In this document: piece after piece, positions 47,520-57,146 of the stretch
How the letters are laid out: each line of letters begins with the position of its first letter
How positions within the stretch are numbered: the first letter of the stretch is position 1
Assembly (NCBI RefSeq): GCF_000145615.1
Contig: NC_014410.1
Span: 2,095,501-2,159,500 of the forward strand
Reading direction: 5' to 3'
DNA: 64,000 nt
From: Thermoanaerobacterium thermosaccharolyticum DSM 571
Lineage (GTDB): Bacteria; Bacillota; Thermoanaerobacteria; Thermoanaerobacterales; Thermoanaerobacteraceae
Position numbers and translations under genes: made by a program
The notes under the pieces: generated by a model
Seen by the model: the letters and a program-made list of their open reading frames with translations, nothing else
Told to the model about the DNA's origin: nothing
Databases searched by the model: none

Positions 47520-47597
47520 CTCGTGTAGTATATATTAATTTTTATCTATTTTACATCTGTCTTTTTATTGCATATAAAATATATTTTTCTATATCTA

Positions 47598-47665
47598 ATT
47601 ATATAATGATTTTAAGAAAATTTAATGCTTTTGGAACAAAAATGCATAAATACGGAACGAAAATG
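47598..47665 (-). promoter_or_regulatory. LytTR-type direct-repeat operator and -10 box (two-component operon)
   Basis: GGAACAAAAATG (47633-47644) and GGAACGAAAATG (47654-47665), starting 21 bases apart, end 29 bases before TATAAT (47598-47603) on the minus strand. Both repeats are followed by CAT, giving a 15-base near-identity. Confidence 0.7.
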
Positions 47666-47677
47666 CATCTAAATGCG

Positions 47678-48946
47678 TTACAATATTGTATCTATCAGCA
47701 ATTTCACATTAAGTACAGTTATGATTATTGCCAAAAATATCAAAATTGCCTTGCTAAACTTCTCGTTTGCGTATCCTTTCATTACCCTCTTTGAAGATGT
47801 CAAATAAACCTGTGTAAATACGGTAATCGGCAACTGTATGCTAAGTATCATTTGAGATAATATTAAAACTCGAAATGAATCTTTCACTAAAAATATAACA
47901 ACTAGCGCTGTTATCAGTGAAATAAATATTCCAGCTCTGGTATGTTTATCTTTTATGTTGTATGGTTCTTTAAATATACCTGCAAAAATAGAACCGCCAG
48001 CCATGCCAGATGTTACAGTTGATGAAAAACCAGAAAACAAAAGTGCAATGGCAAATACAATTGATGCTCCACTGCCAACGATTGGTTTCAGTAATTCTCC
48101 AGCTTGCTCAAGCCTATCAACGACAATACCTTTCTCATAAAATGTTGCAGCAGATAGTAGAACCATGGCACTGTTTATAGCCCAGCCTATCAGCATAGAA
48201 AATAGCGTATCAAGAAATTCATACTTAAGCTGCTTTTTTACAACTGATTCATCTTGTAGATTCCACTGTCTGCTTTGAATAATCTCAGAATGCAAAAATA
48301 AGTTATGAGGCATGACAACGGCTCCTAAAACGCTCATAATAATCACTATAGAGTTATGCGGTATGACTGGAATTACCCAGCTTAGTGCTGCGGTTCTCCA
48401 ATTTACATTGACAAGATATACCTCAAATAGAAATGAAAGACCTATAAGCGATACAAACCCTATTATAATTTTTTCTAACCGCTTATATGAATTCGAATAT
48501 AAAACAAAAAATATAACTAATGCTGATAAAGCTGCTCCAATCTTAATAGGAATTTTAAACAACATATTTAGTGCTATAGCAGTGCCCAAAAGCTCTGCCG
48601 TTGATGTAGATATTGATGCAATAACAGCAGAGGTTAAAATAATTTTTGAAAGTTTATTATTTATAAAAATCGATGTAGCTTCAGACAGACAATATCCTGT
48701 AACGATTCCAAGATGTGCCGCATTGTGCTGTAAAATTATAAGCATTACCGTAGATAATGTTATAACCCACAATAACTTATAGCCATACATTGACCCTGCA
48801 GAAACATTTGTTGCCCAATTGCCAGGATCTATAAATCCTACTGTCACCAATATCCCCGGGCCAACGTATCGCAAAAAATTCACAAAAGGCACAACATTTC
48901 TATCTTCTTTAACAAAATCTTCTATAATCTTTACAAGTTTTTTCAT
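47678..48946 (-). CDS. Nramp-family divalent metal transporter
   Basis: A 422-residue protein with about 11 helices. The metal-site motif in helix 1 is DPGNWATN and in helix 6 VMPHNLFLHS, as in MntH-type Mn/Fe importers. The usual Met of helix 6 (A-M/V-x-MPH) is represented here by AVVMPHN. It follows rex by 44 bases. Metal control cannot be seen in the sequence. Confidence 0.9.
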   Translation of the reverse strand: MKKLVKIIEDFVKEDRNVVPFVNFLRYVGPGILVTVGFIDPGNWATNVSAGSMYGYKLLWVITLSTVMLIILQHNAAHLGIVTGYCLSEATSIFINNKLSKIILTSAVIASISTSTAELLGTAIALNMLFKIPIKIGAALSALVIFFVLYSNSYKRLEKIIIGFVSLIGLSFLFEVYLVNVNWRTAALSWVIPVIPHNSIVIIMSVLGAVVMPHNLFLHSEIIQSRQWNLQDESVVKKQLKYEFLDTLFSMLIGWAINSAMVLLSAATFYEKGIVVDRLEQAGELLKPIVGSGASIVFAIALLFSGFSSTVTSGMAGGSIFAGIFKEPYNIKDKHTRAGIFISLITALVVIFLVKDSFRVLILSQMILSIQLPITVFTQVYLTSSKRVMKGYANEKFSKAILIFLAIIITVLNVKLLIDTIL

Positions 48947-48964
48947 TTAAGCCTCCATAACTAT

Positions 48965-48996
48965 ACAAAAAAATAAATGGTAAAATCCATTTATTT
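48965..48996 (-). terminator. terminator overlapping the rex stop
   Basis: An AAATAAATGG/CCATTTATTT stem (48971-48980 with 48987-48996) is followed by T residues on the minus strand. It lies between rex and the Nramp gene and may be leaky. Confidence 0.7.
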
Positions 48997-49650
48997 TTCT
49001 TCAACTTTTGTCTTAAGTAAATTCTCCTCATTTATTCGATAAGACAACGTCAACAAACTGTCGCTTAAATGAACATTTTCAAGTATCACATCATCAGGAA
49101 CTTTTAAATCTATCGGTGAAAAATTCCATATAGCCTTAATTCCTGATTTAATTAATCTATCTGCCATAATTTGTGAGTTATCCTTTGGAATGCACAATAT
49201 AGCAATGTCTATCTTATTGCTAGCCAAAAAATCTTCCAAATTATCAACATCCATTATCTCTATATCTCTGATCTTAAGTCCAAACAATTTTGGATTAATA
49301 TCGAATATTCCCTTTAAATTAAACCCAGTTCTCTCAAAATTTGTATAATTTGCAATAGCCTGTCCTAGATTACCAGCACCGATAATAATTGTACTGTAGG
49401 TTTTGTCAAGTCCAAGAATCTTAGTTAAAGTATTGTACAATTCTTCTACATTATATCCGTATCCCTGCTGCCCAAATCCGCCGTAATTATTGAGATCCTG
49501 CCTTATTTGTGATGCTGTAACACCCATCTTTTCACTTAATTCTCTGGAAGAAATCCTTTTTACATCATTTTTTAAAAGCTCTTCTAAATATCTATGATAT
49601 CGCGGCAGCCTTCTTATTACCGGCATTGGCACTATTGTCTTTTTAGTCAT
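48991..49650 (-). CDS. rex: redox-sensing transcriptional repressor Rex
   Basis: A 219-residue NADH/NAD+-responsive repressor. The N-terminal winged helix (PVIRRLPRYHRYLEEL, SQIRQDLNNYGGFGQQGYGY) and the Rossmann nucleotide site IIGAGNLGQAIANY are typical. Rex represses fermentation and NADH-oxidising genes when NADH is low. The ATG follows GGGGTGA. Confidence 0.96.
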   Translation of the reverse strand: MTKKTIVPMPVIRRLPRYHRYLEELLKNDVKRISSRELSEKMGVTASQIRQDLNNYGGFGQQGYGYNVEELYNTLTKILGLDKTYSTIIIGAGNLGQAIANYTNFERTGFNLKGIFDINPKLFGLKIRDIEIMDVDNLEDFLASNKIDIAILCIPKDNSQIMADRLIKSGIKAIWNFSPIDLKVPDDVILENVHLSDSLLTLSYRINEENLLKTKVEEK

Positions 49651-49730
49651 AAAATCACCCCAGATAAAATCCTAATAATGAAATTATATTACATTGTAAA
49701 TAATATGTCAACCTGGAAATATCTATTTTT

Positions 49731-50453
49731 TCACTGGTTTGGCTCCCATTTATTATAATCGCTGTTCATGATTACGATATCTACTCTTCTATTAAGTTGC
49801 CTGTTTTTATCACTGTCATTTGGCACTATTGGCCTATATTCACCATATCCAACAGCAGATATTTTAGCCGGATCAATCTTAACATCATTTACAAGTATCT
49901 CCACAACGTTAGTAGCTCTTATAACGGACAATTCCCAATTTGAATGAAACTGACTATTATTTATAGGCACGTTGTCTGTATATCCTTCAACGCGAATGTA
50001 ATTAGGCATTGCCTTTAATATATTCCCAATTTTTATCAATGTTGCTTTTTGATCTGGTTTTACGTCTGCAGAACCAGTATCAAAGAGTAAAGTATCGTTT
50101 AAACTTATCACAAAGCCTCTTTCGTCAACTTTGTATGTAACCATATTCTGCAGGTTGTTCTGCTTAATAAGCTTGTCTAATTGAGACTCAATTGTGTTAT
50201 CAGTACTTGTATTATTTGTTGTTTTTATACTATCGAGAATGCTATTTCCACTGTACTGACCTACTACATAATTAGTACCATCAAAAGTTTTTCCTAAAGA
50301 TGCAGCAATTTGTTGGAACTTTTGTGAGTTAACTGTACTTATGGTGTATAAAACGATAAAAAATATCATAAGCAATGTTATCATATCAGAATATGTAAGC
50401 AGCCATCTTTCATTGTTGACTTTTTTTTCGTCATTATCATCAAATCTTCTCAT
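49731..50453 (-). CDS. motB: flagellar motor protein MotB
   Basis: About 240 residues. A single membrane helix carries the ion-binding Asp (RWLLTYSDMITLLMIFFI). A C-terminal OmpA/peptidoglycan-binding domain follows (VEGYTDNVPI, NWELSVIRATNVVEIL). It anchors the stator to the wall. The ATG at 50453 lies after AAGGTG inside the end of motA, giving a 14-base overlap; a GTG four codons earlier is the alternative. Confidence 0.95.
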   Translation of the reverse strand: MRRFDDNDEKKVNNERWLLTYSDMITLLMIFFIVLYTISTVNSQKFQQIAASLGKTFDGTNYVVGQYSGNSILDSIKTTNNTSTDNTIESQLDKLIKQNNLQNMVTYKVDERGFVISLNDTLLFDTGSADVKPDQKATLIKIGNILKAMPNYIRVEGYTDNVPINNSQFHSNWELSVIRATNVVEILVNDVKIDPAKISAVGYGEYRPIVPNDSDKNRQLNRRVDIVIMNSDYNKWEPNQ

Positions 50454-51252
50454 TGGCAACTTCACCTTTCAAGCCTGATTCTTCGGAAACTGTATCTTTT
50501 TCTACCACAAAGGTCATCAGTTTCTTTTCAACGATCTTTGGATTTTCACCTGCCTGCAATGAAAGACTGCCTTCCAAAATTATTTCCTTTTCTGTTTTTT
50601 TGATTTGAGCTTTATTTTTAAGTTTTTCTCCTATAGGCAGCCAAACAAGGTTTGCCATACTAACGCCATATAATGTAGCTATAAAAGCAACAGCTATTGA
50701 TGGTCCAAGTTTGTCAGGCTGGCTCAAATTACCTAAAACATGGACAAGTCCCATAACTGTACCTATGATACCCATAGTAGGAGAATACCCACCGGCTGCT
50801 TCAAACATGCTCGCTTCTTTCTTCAATGCTTTATCTTCTATGTATATTCTGTTTTCCATAGTAGTCTTTATTAACTCGATGTCAGCGCCATCTATAACTA
50901 GCTCTATGCAATCTTTTAAAATGGGATCGTAATTTTTTATCTCATCAGACTGCAACTCCTGCTCCAAGCTCAATAGTCCTTCGCTTCTGGCCTTTTGAGA
51001 AAGATAAACAAAATACTTAATTATATCTAAATACTTATTGCCTTCTTCTTTAAAAGCCTTGCCAATAAGTTTTGGCAATTTCAATATATCTTTCATTGAA
51101 AATGAAGTCATAGTGGCTCCTATAGTTCCACCCAAAACTATAATTGCTGCCGATAAACCAATAAGAGATGATACACTTCCACCTTCCAATACAAACGCAA
51201 AAATAAGTGAACCGAACCCTACAATTATTCCTAGTAATGTTGAAAAATCCAT
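50440..51252 (-). CDS. motA: flagellar motor protein MotA
   Basis: About 270 residues with four membrane helices and the cytoplasmic loop containing charged residues (YLSQKARSEGLLSLEQEL). The family patterns AAGGYSPTMGIIGTVMGLVHVL and FIATLYGVSMANLVWLPIGEKLK are present. It forms the ion-conducting stator with MotB. The ATG at 51252 follows GAGGTG. Confidence 0.95.
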   Translation of the reverse strand: MDFSTLLGIIVGFGSLIFAFVLEGGSVSSLIGLSAAIIVLGGTIGATMTSFSMKDILKLPKLIGKAFKEEGNKYLDIIKYFVYLSQKARSEGLLSLEQELQSDEIKNYDPILKDCIELVIDGADIELIKTTMENRIYIEDKALKKEASMFEAAGGYSPTMGIIGTVMGLVHVLGNLSQPDKLGPSIAVAFIATLYGVSMANLVWLPIGEKLKNKAQIKKTEKEIILEGSLSLQAGENPKIVEKKLMTFVVEKDTVSEESGLKGEVANEKI

Positions 51253-51378
51253 ACACATTCACCTCGTTAATTTTGACATATATAATATCGGCAATCTTGA
51301 AAGAAAAATTAAATTCCATTTACACTTTAAATTAGATATAATCTTTGATATATTATATTATAACAGGAGGAATTACAA

Positions 51379-53271
51379 ATGGCTATAATAACAGCAAACA
51401 ACGTAAGTTTGTCATACGGAATAAATACAATTTTAGAAAATATATCTTTTATCGTAAATGAAGGCGATAAGATCGGAGTTGTTGGAGATAACGGGGCGGG
51501 AAAATCGACGCTTTTTAAGCTGATAGTAAAAGATTTGCAACCAGACAGTGGAAATATATCGATGCCTTTGATCAATATAGGTTACCTTGAGCAAAATGCA
51601 TATATAAGCAGTTCTAAATCCATATACGATGAAGTTAAAACGGTCTTTTTAGACACTATAAATCTTGAAAAGAACATCAAGGATTTAGAAAAAGAGATAG
51701 CCTGCACAAAAGATGAATCTAAACTAAATAAATTGCTTAATGATTATTCAAAACTTACAGATGAGTACAACAAACGAGAAGGATATTCCATTGACAGCAG
51801 AGTTAGAGGCGTATTAATCGGGCTAGGTTTTCAACCTCAGCAATTTGATACACCTGTTTCAGTATTAAGCGGTGGACAGAAGACAAGGCTTATGCTGGCA
51901 AAGGCGCTACTTAAAAATCCAGATGTACTTCTTCTTGACGAGCCTACAAACCATCTTGACATACCTTCAATAGAATGGTTAGAGCAATACTTAAAGTTTT
52001 ATAGAGGTACTGTTTTAGTCATATCTCATGACAGATTTTTCCTAGATAGGATTGCAAACAAGATATTTGAGATTGAAAATAAGACATTAAGATCGTATGA
52101 AGGCAACTATTCTGAATACGTAAAGAAAAAAAATGAAGAGCTAAATATTAAGATAAAAGCCTATGAAGAACAGCAAAAGGAAATAAAAAGAATTCAAGAA
52201 ATGATAATGATACAAAAAAACCGGCGCCGTGAGAAATCTGTAAAAATGGCTGAAAGCAAGCAAAAATTGCTGGATAAAATGGAGAAAATTGATAAGCCAG
52301 TAATAAATAGTGGTACAATTAAGCTTTCGTTTGATTTTGATGAAAAAAGCGGAAATGATATATTAAAAGTCGCTGATCTATCACTAAGCTTTGATAGGCC
52401 TATATTTCACGATATAAGCTTTGAAGTTTACAAAGGCGATAGAATTGCTATTCTTGGTCCTAATGGAGTAGGAAAAACATCCCTCCTTAAAATCATTGTC
52501 GGTGAATTAAAGAATTACGAAGGCAGCGTAAATCTTGGCACAAATGTCATCATTGGCTACTATCAGCAGGAGTTTACGAACTTGAATGATGATAAAATGG
52601 TCATCGATGAAATATGGGACGAAAACCCCTATCTTTCCCAGACTGAAATAAGGACTTTATTAGGTTCATTTCTCTTCAGCGGTGATGATGTATTTAAAAT
52701 AATAGGTAAGTTAAGCGGAGGCGAAAAGGCCCGCGTATCATTGTTAAAACTTATACTGTCAAAAGCAAATTTTCTCCTGCTGGATGAGCCTACAAATCAC
52801 CTTGATTTAAAATCTAAAGAGGTACTTGAAAAAGCCTTGTTGGATTTTGGCGGTACGCTTTTGTTTGTATCCCACGACAGATACTTTATAGACAAAATAG
52901 CAACAAAAGTATTGGAACTGTCAAGTGATTCTATTAAAGAATATTACGGAAATTACTCATACTATGTGGAAAAGAAAAACGAGAATAATAAATCTGAAGA
53001 AGAGCAGGAAAAAAAGACAAAGACGCAAATTAAAAATGAAAAAATCCGGGAAAGGTTAAAACAAAAAGAGGCCAAAAAGCAAAAAGAATACTTATCAAGC
53101 ATTGAAAATGAAATAATCGAGACTGAAGGTATGATAAAAGAATTGGAAGAAAAAATGTGCGATCCTGATATATATAAAAGTGGAGAAATAATTGATATAC
53201 AGTCAAAATACAACATGTTAAAGGAAAAATTAGAAAATCTATATGAAGAATGGGAAAAATTAAGCGGGTAG
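51379..53271 (+). CDS. ABC-F family ATPase
   Basis: A 630-residue soluble protein with two ATPase domains and no membrane helices. Walker A sites GDNGAGKST and GPNGVGKTS, signatures LSGGQKTRLMLA and LSGGEKARVSLL, and a linker between them (about 245-310) are typical of ABC-F ribosome-associated factors. The C-terminal coiled-coil tail (about 530-630) resembles the Uup/YdiF group. It probably helps stalled or structured ribosomes. AGGAGG precedes the ATG. It is divergent from motA. Confidence 0.92.
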   Translation: MAIITANNVSLSYGINTILENISFIVNEGDKIGVVGDNGAGKSTLFKLIVKDLQPDSGNISMPLINIGYLEQNAYISSSKSIYDEVKTVFLDTINLEKNIKDLEKEIACTKDESKLNKLLNDYSKLTDEYNKREGYSIDSRVRGVLIGLGFQPQQFDTPVSVLSGGQKTRLMLAKALLKNPDVLLLDEPTNHLDIPSIEWLEQYLKFYRGTVLVISHDRFFLDRIANKIFEIENKTLRSYEGNYSEYVKKKNEELNIKIKAYEEQQKEIKRIQEMIMIQKNRRREKSVKMAESKQKLLDKMEKIDKPVINSGTIKLSFDFDEKSGNDILKVADLSLSFDRPIFHDISFEVYKGDRIAILGPNGVGKTSLLKIIVGELKNYEGSVNLGTNVIIGYYQQEFTNLNDDKMVIDEIWDENPYLSQTEIRTLLGSFLFSGDDVFKIIGKLSGGEKARVSLLKLILSKANFLLLDEPTNHLDLKSKEVLEKALLDFGGTLLFVSHDRYFIDKIATKVLELSSDSIKEYYGNYSYYVEKKNENNKSEEEQEKKTKTQIKNEKIRERLKQKEAKKQKEYLSSIENEIIETEGMIKELEEKMCDPDIYKSGEIIDIQSKYNMLKEKLENLYEEWEKLSG

Positions 53272-53283
53272 GTACCCGCTTTA
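53263..53283. terminator. bidirectional terminator after the ABC-F gene
   Basis: An AGCGGGT/ACCCGCT stem (53263-53269 with 53274-53280) overlaps the ABC-F stop and precedes the convergent dehydrogenase end. Confidence 0.75.
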
Positions 53284-54234
53284 ATATTGCTTTTCTAAAT
53301 CAACTCGATTTATAAAGTCTCCGTCACCTAAATAAGCTTTTATGTTATGCTTTATTATCTCAATCCCTCTTTCCATGTAATGAGGCGATATGCCAGCAGT
53401 ATGTGGCGTTATAATGACATTCTCCATATCCCAAAGAGGACTTTCTTTTGAAAGAGGCTCTTCCTCAAAAACATCCAGTGCAGCTCCCCTTATAGTCTTA
53501 TTTTTTAATGCATCTATCAAAGAAGATTCATCTACAACTTTTCCTCTGCCAATATTTATAAAAACAGCATCATTTTTCATATTTTTAAAGAAATCTTTGC
53601 CCAGCAGATGATATGTTTCATCAGTCAACGGAAGGGCACAAATTACGTAATCAGCTTTTGAAACCGCATAAATCATATTGTCATTTGTATACATCTCGTC
53701 TATAAACTGGCTTATATTACCTGACTTTCTGACACCTATTGTCTTCATGCCAAATTCTCTGGCTATTCTGGCTATTTCTTCGCCTATGCTTCCGACACCC
53801 AATATACAAACAGACTTGCCATATAATTCTGAAACTCTTACAGACTTGTCCCATTCCCTATTCATTTGCTTTCTAATAAAGTAATTTAATGCCCTTTCAA
53901 ATAAAAGCATGTATCCTAAAACTTGCTCTGATATCTGATACTTATGAACTCCTTTTGAATTAGTCAATATGATTTTTCGTTCTTTTAATACATCAAACGG
54001 CATTGCATCAGCACCGGCGCTTAACAGGTGAATCCACTTAAGATTTTCGGCGTTATGTATAAATTCAGCGTCTGCATCACCATCAAAACAAACTAATACT
54101 TCTGTGTCTTTTATATACTTGTAAGCATCTTTTTTATCATCCAAGCAAATCACATTAAACTGTGGCGCAATTTTTTGCATTTCTTCTATATACTTGCTAT
54201 TTACTTTTGATAAAAAGAGTATGTTTTTCATCAT
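53281..54234 (-). CDS. D-2-hydroxyacid dehydrogenase
   Basis: About 317 residues of the NAD-dependent D-isomer dehydrogenase family. The nucleotide loop GVGSIGEEIARIAREFG is present. The catalytic set is seen as Arg in NIGRGKVVDE, Glu in DVFEEEPL and His in ITPHTAG. The substrate (glyoxylate, hydroxypyruvate or other) is not clear. The ATG at 54234 follows AAGGAG; ATG 54231 is an alternative. Confidence 0.88.
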   Translation of the reverse strand: MMKNILFLSKVNSKYIEEMQKIAPQFNVICLDDKKDAYKYIKDTEVLVCFDGDADAEFIHNAENLKWIHLLSAGADAMPFDVLKERKIILTNSKGVHKYQISEQVLGYMLLFERALNYFIRKQMNREWDKSVRVSELYGKSVCILGVGSIGEEIARIAREFGMKTIGVRKSGNISQFIDEMYTNDNMIYAVSKADYVICALPLTDETYHLLGKDFFKNMKNDAVFINIGRGKVVDESSLIDALKNKTIRGAALDVFEEEPLSKESPLWDMENVIITPHTAGISPHYMERGIEIIKHNIKAYLGDGDFINRVDLEKQY

Positions 54235-54295
54235 CAACGCTCCTTTTTAATTTCCATTTCATTACATAATATCCAATGTATTTAAGTTAGTCACA

Positions 54296-54360
54296 GTATC
54301 CACAAAGTTATCCACAGTCTTAAAGCACCACTGTCTGATATTTAAAGACAATTTTCCACA
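54296..54360. promoter_or_regulatory. cluster of three DnaA-box-like sites
   Basis: A perfect TTATCCACA (54308-54316) is flanked by GTATCCACA (54296-54304) and TTTTCCACA (54352-54360), all in the same orientation, in the 150-base gap between the dehydrogenase and tsaD. Confidence 0.4.
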
Positions 54361-54385
54361 ATATGCACAGATTTTTCGCCAACAA

Positions 54386-55399
54386 TCAAAAAAGTTTTAA
54401 ATATGGAATGGCATTTAAGTCTAATCCTGAAACTTTTCCACTAATATAGTCAAAATATCCCGCGCTGGCTATCATGGCACCATTATCTGTACAGTATATT
54501 TGCTTTGGGTAGTGAAGCATAAATCCCTCTTCACTGGCTAATCTTGAAAGCTTCTCTCTTAAAAGGCTGTTGGAAGCAACCCCCCCTGCTATCGATATCT
54601 TATTTATATTTTTATATTTGGCAGCTTCTATAAGCTTAGAAGTCAATACATCTACAACATTCATCTGAAAACTAGCTGCATAATCTGCAATGTCTATCTG
54701 ACTGCCTTTCTGTTTCTCTTTGTGCAGTTGATTTATGACTGCCGTCTTTAAGCCACTGAAGCTGAAATCAAAATTGTCTTTTTCCATAAAAGATTTAGGA
54801 AAATTATATTTATATGGATCTCCTTTTTTAGATATCTCATCGATCTTAGGCCCTCCCGGGTACCCTAGTCCCAATGCTCTTGCCACTTTGTCAAATGCCT
54901 CACCTGCAGCATCATCCACTGTCCTTCCTAAAACTTCATATTTGCCATAATCTTTTACGAAGACAATGTGGCTGTGCCCTCCTGATGCTATCAAACAAAT
55001 AAATGGCGGTTCAAAATCGCCATCAAGGTAATTAGCTGAAATATGACCTTCAATATGATTTACACCCACAAAAGGAATTCCTTTTCCATATGCTAGTGCC
55101 TTTCCGTACGAAAGTCCAACAAGCAATGCCCCCACAAGTCCTGGCCCATATGTTGCTGCAACAACATCTACTTTATCAAGGTTTATAGATGCCTCATCTA
55201 GTGCCTCCTTAACCACTTTGCCAATTGCTTCTATGTGATTTCTAGATGCAATCTCCGGAACAACACCGCCAAATTTCTTATGTATATCTATTTGCGAATA
55301 TATTACATTAGACATGACCGTTTTCCCATTCTTAACTACGCTTGCAGATGTTTCATCACAAGATGTTTCAATTCCTAAAACAATTATATCTTTTTTCAT
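54386..55399 (-). CDS. tsaD: tRNA N6-threonylcarbamoyladenosine transferase
   Basis: A 337-residue TsaD. It starts [20 protein letters not shown]. Metal-binding His residues are in [12 protein letters not shown], and [11 protein letters not shown] follows. It transfers the threonylcarbamoyl group to A37 of ANN-decoding tRNAs with TsaB and TsaE, both encoded upstream in the same operon. The ATG at 55399 follows AAGGAGAG. Confidence 0.97.
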   Translation of the reverse strand: MKKDIIVLGIETSCDETSASVVKNGKTVMSNVIYSQIDIHKKFGGVVPEIASRNHIEAIGKVVKEALDEASINLDKVDVVAATYGPGLVGALLVGLSYGKALAYGKGIPFVGVNHIEGHISANYLDGDFEPPFICLIASGGHSHIVFVKDYGKYEVLGRTVDDAAGEAFDKVARALGLGYPGGPKIDEISKKGDPYKYNFPKSFMEKDNFDFSFSGLKTAVINQLHKEKQKGSQIDIADYAASFQMNVVDVLTSKLIEAAKYKNINKISIAGGVASNSLLREKLSRLASEEGFMLHYPKQIYCTDNGAMIASAGYFDYISGKVSGLDLNAIPYLKLF

Positions 55400-55410
55400 A
55401 TAATCTCTCC

Positions 55411-55857
55411 TTACATATCGTACTTCCACATTATTATTGCATCTTCATTGTTGTCCTGATAGTAACCCCTTCTTCTGCCTACAGGTTTAAAGCCGTATTT
55501 TTTATAAAGAGATTGAGCAATTAGATTTGATGCCCTCACTTCCAACGTCATAGATGTTATACCTTTTTTCTTTGCCAAATCAATAAGTCCCTCAACAATT
55601 GCAGATCCTACCCCTTTTCCTCTGAAATCAGGATGAACGGCAATATTTGTTATATGACCTTCATCTATTACAACCCAGAATCCACCGTATCCAGCTATTT
55701 TCTCATCTGCTTCTGCAACTATATAGTGAGCACATTTATTCTTTGTAACTTCCATTGTAAAAGATTCTTTAGACCATGGAACAGAAAAACTTAAGCTTTC
55801 AATTTCAATTACATCATCTATATCGCTTTTTGTCATAGGGCGAATTTTAATAACCAT
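55411..55857 (-). CDS. rimI: ribosomal-protein-alanine N-acetyltransferase
   Basis: A 148-residue GNAT acetyltransferase. The acetyl-CoA motif [18 protein letters not shown] and the RimI end [17 protein letters not shown] are present. It acetylates the N-terminus of ribosomal protein S18 in known species. It lies between tsaB and tsaD, as is common in Firmicutes. Confidence 0.93.
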   Translation of the reverse strand: MVIKIRPMTKSDIDDVIEIESLSFSVPWSKESFTMEVTKNKCAHYIVAEADEKIAGYGGFWVVIDEGHITNIAVHPDFRGKGVGSAIVEGLIDLAKKKGITSMTLEVRASNLIAQSLYKKYGFKPVGRRRGYYQDNNEDAIIMWKYDM

Positions 55858-55881
55858 ATATTATATTAACCCCCAACAATA

Positions 55882-56565
55882 TTAATTTATATTTTCCAAA
55901 GCCGCCGGCTTTCTTATATAATATGGCTTAAAATCAATATATGTGCTTAATTCGCCCCTTGCTATTTTTTCTAATGCTATCATCCCAATTGATGATGCCC
56001 TCGAGATATTGTTGACAGATGATGCAAAAAACACCTCTTTCGAAGATTCCCTGTTTAAGACATCTTTGTATGGAATTACGCCATCTCCTATGTATATAAC
56101 ATCATCGTTGTATTTATTTACAATGTCTGGCAGTGACTGCACTTCCTTTAATGTTACATCTGATAAAGATGTTAACTCAGCACCGCCTCTATATAAAGAT
56201 GTATAGACATAACCTCTCAGTGCATCGACTACGGGACATATAATTCCTCTAAATTCCCTTACATTAAATGCAAGGCCATCAAGAGATGAAACTCCTACAA
56301 TCGGAACATTCAGCGATTGTGCTAAACCTTTAGCAGTGGCAGCACCTATTCTAAGCCCTGTAAAAGATCCGGGACCTTCACATACAGCAATGTGAGTTAT
56401 TTCTTCTTTTTTTATCTCAGCCATTTTTAAAAGCTCATCAATCATAGGCATCAATATTATAGAATGCCTTAAATGATTTATTGAAAATTCACCTATTACA
56501 CCAGTCTCATCTACGAGTGCAGCCGTCGCTGTCTTTGACGATGAATCTATTGCAAGTACCTTCAT
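55882..56565 (-). CDS. tsaB: tRNA threonylcarbamoyladenosine complex protein TsaB
   Basis: A 227-residue TsaB, an inactive TsaD paralogue that scaffolds the complex. MKVLAIDSSSKTATAAL and VCEGPGSFTGLRIGAATAKGLA are characteristic. Its ATG overlaps the tsaE stop (TGATG). A GTG one codon earlier is possible. Confidence 0.95.
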   Translation of the reverse strand: MKVLAIDSSSKTATAALVDETGVIGEFSINHLRHSIILMPMIDELLKMAEIKKEEITHIAVCEGPGSFTGLRIGAATAKGLAQSLNVPIVGVSSLDGLAFNVREFRGIICPVVDALRGYVYTSLYRGGAELTSLSDVTLKEVQSLPDIVNKYNDDVIYIGDGVIPYKDVLNRESSKEVFFASSVNNISRASSIGMIALEKIARGELSTYIDFKPYYIRKPAALENIN

Positions 56566-57023
56566 CACTTCATCTCCTTAACTACTTCATCATATTTTTC
56601 GCCATTAGAGACAATCTCTATTGTTCTCTCATCGAAAGTATCACCCATATTCATGCGTATAAATATATTTTCTTTTGGGATAAGGGGCTTTATTTTTTCA
56701 GGCCATTCAATAACACATACGCCATCTCCATAAAAATATTCCTCATAACCTATATCGTATAATTCCGTATAATCATCTATCCTGTAGACATCAAAATGAT
56801 ACAGTGGAATATCTCCCAAATGCTCATTGACGATCATAAATGTAGGACTTGTCACATAATCGTCAATTCCCATTCCTTTAGCTATCCCTTTCGTTAAGAC
56901 GGTCTTTCCCACACCTAATTCTCCAGAGATTAATACGATGCTGCCTCTTTTTAGTAAATTTCCTAATTTAAAACCTATCTTTTCAGTCTCAATAGGACTT
57001 TTTGTTTTAAATGACATTTTCAT
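56565..57023 (-). CDS. tsaE: tRNA threonylcarbamoyladenosine complex ATPase TsaE
   Basis: About 152 residues. Walker A GELGVGKTVLTKG, YVTSPTFMIVNEH and the HFDVYRI and VIEWPEKI motifs identify TsaE, which powers the cycle of the t6A complex. The ATG at 57023 lies six bases after GGTGGTG; a longer open frame upstream lacks family similarity. First gene of tsaE-tsaB-rimI-tsaD. Confidence 0.93.
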   Translation of the reverse strand: MKMSFKTKSPIETEKIGFKLGNLLKRGSIVLISGELGVGKTVLTKGIAKGMGIDDYVTSPTFMIVNEHLGDIPLYHFDVYRIDDYTELYDIGYEEYFYGDGVCVIEWPEKIKPLIPKENIFIRMNMGDTFDERTIEIVSNGEKYDEVVKEMK

Positions 57024-57053
57024 TAGTAACACCACCGTGAAATTTATACAATT

Positions 57054-57081
57054 ATTATATACCAAGTATACCATAAAACAA
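57054..57081 (-). promoter_or_regulatory. tsaE operon promoter
   Basis: TTGTTT (57076-57081), 16 bases, TATAAT (57054-57059), about 30 bases before the tsaE ATG. Confidence 0.65.
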
Positions 57082-57105
57082 ACGCATAGTAAGTTAGTAT
57101 TTGAG

Positions 57106-57137
57106 GTAAAAAAAATAACGGATTGGTTTCCGCTATT
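57106..57137 (-). terminator. ribU terminator
   Basis: An AATAGCGGA/TCCGTTATT stem on the minus strand, with one G-T pair, is followed by a run of T residues. Confidence 0.85.
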
Positions 57138-57146
57138 TTAAATACA

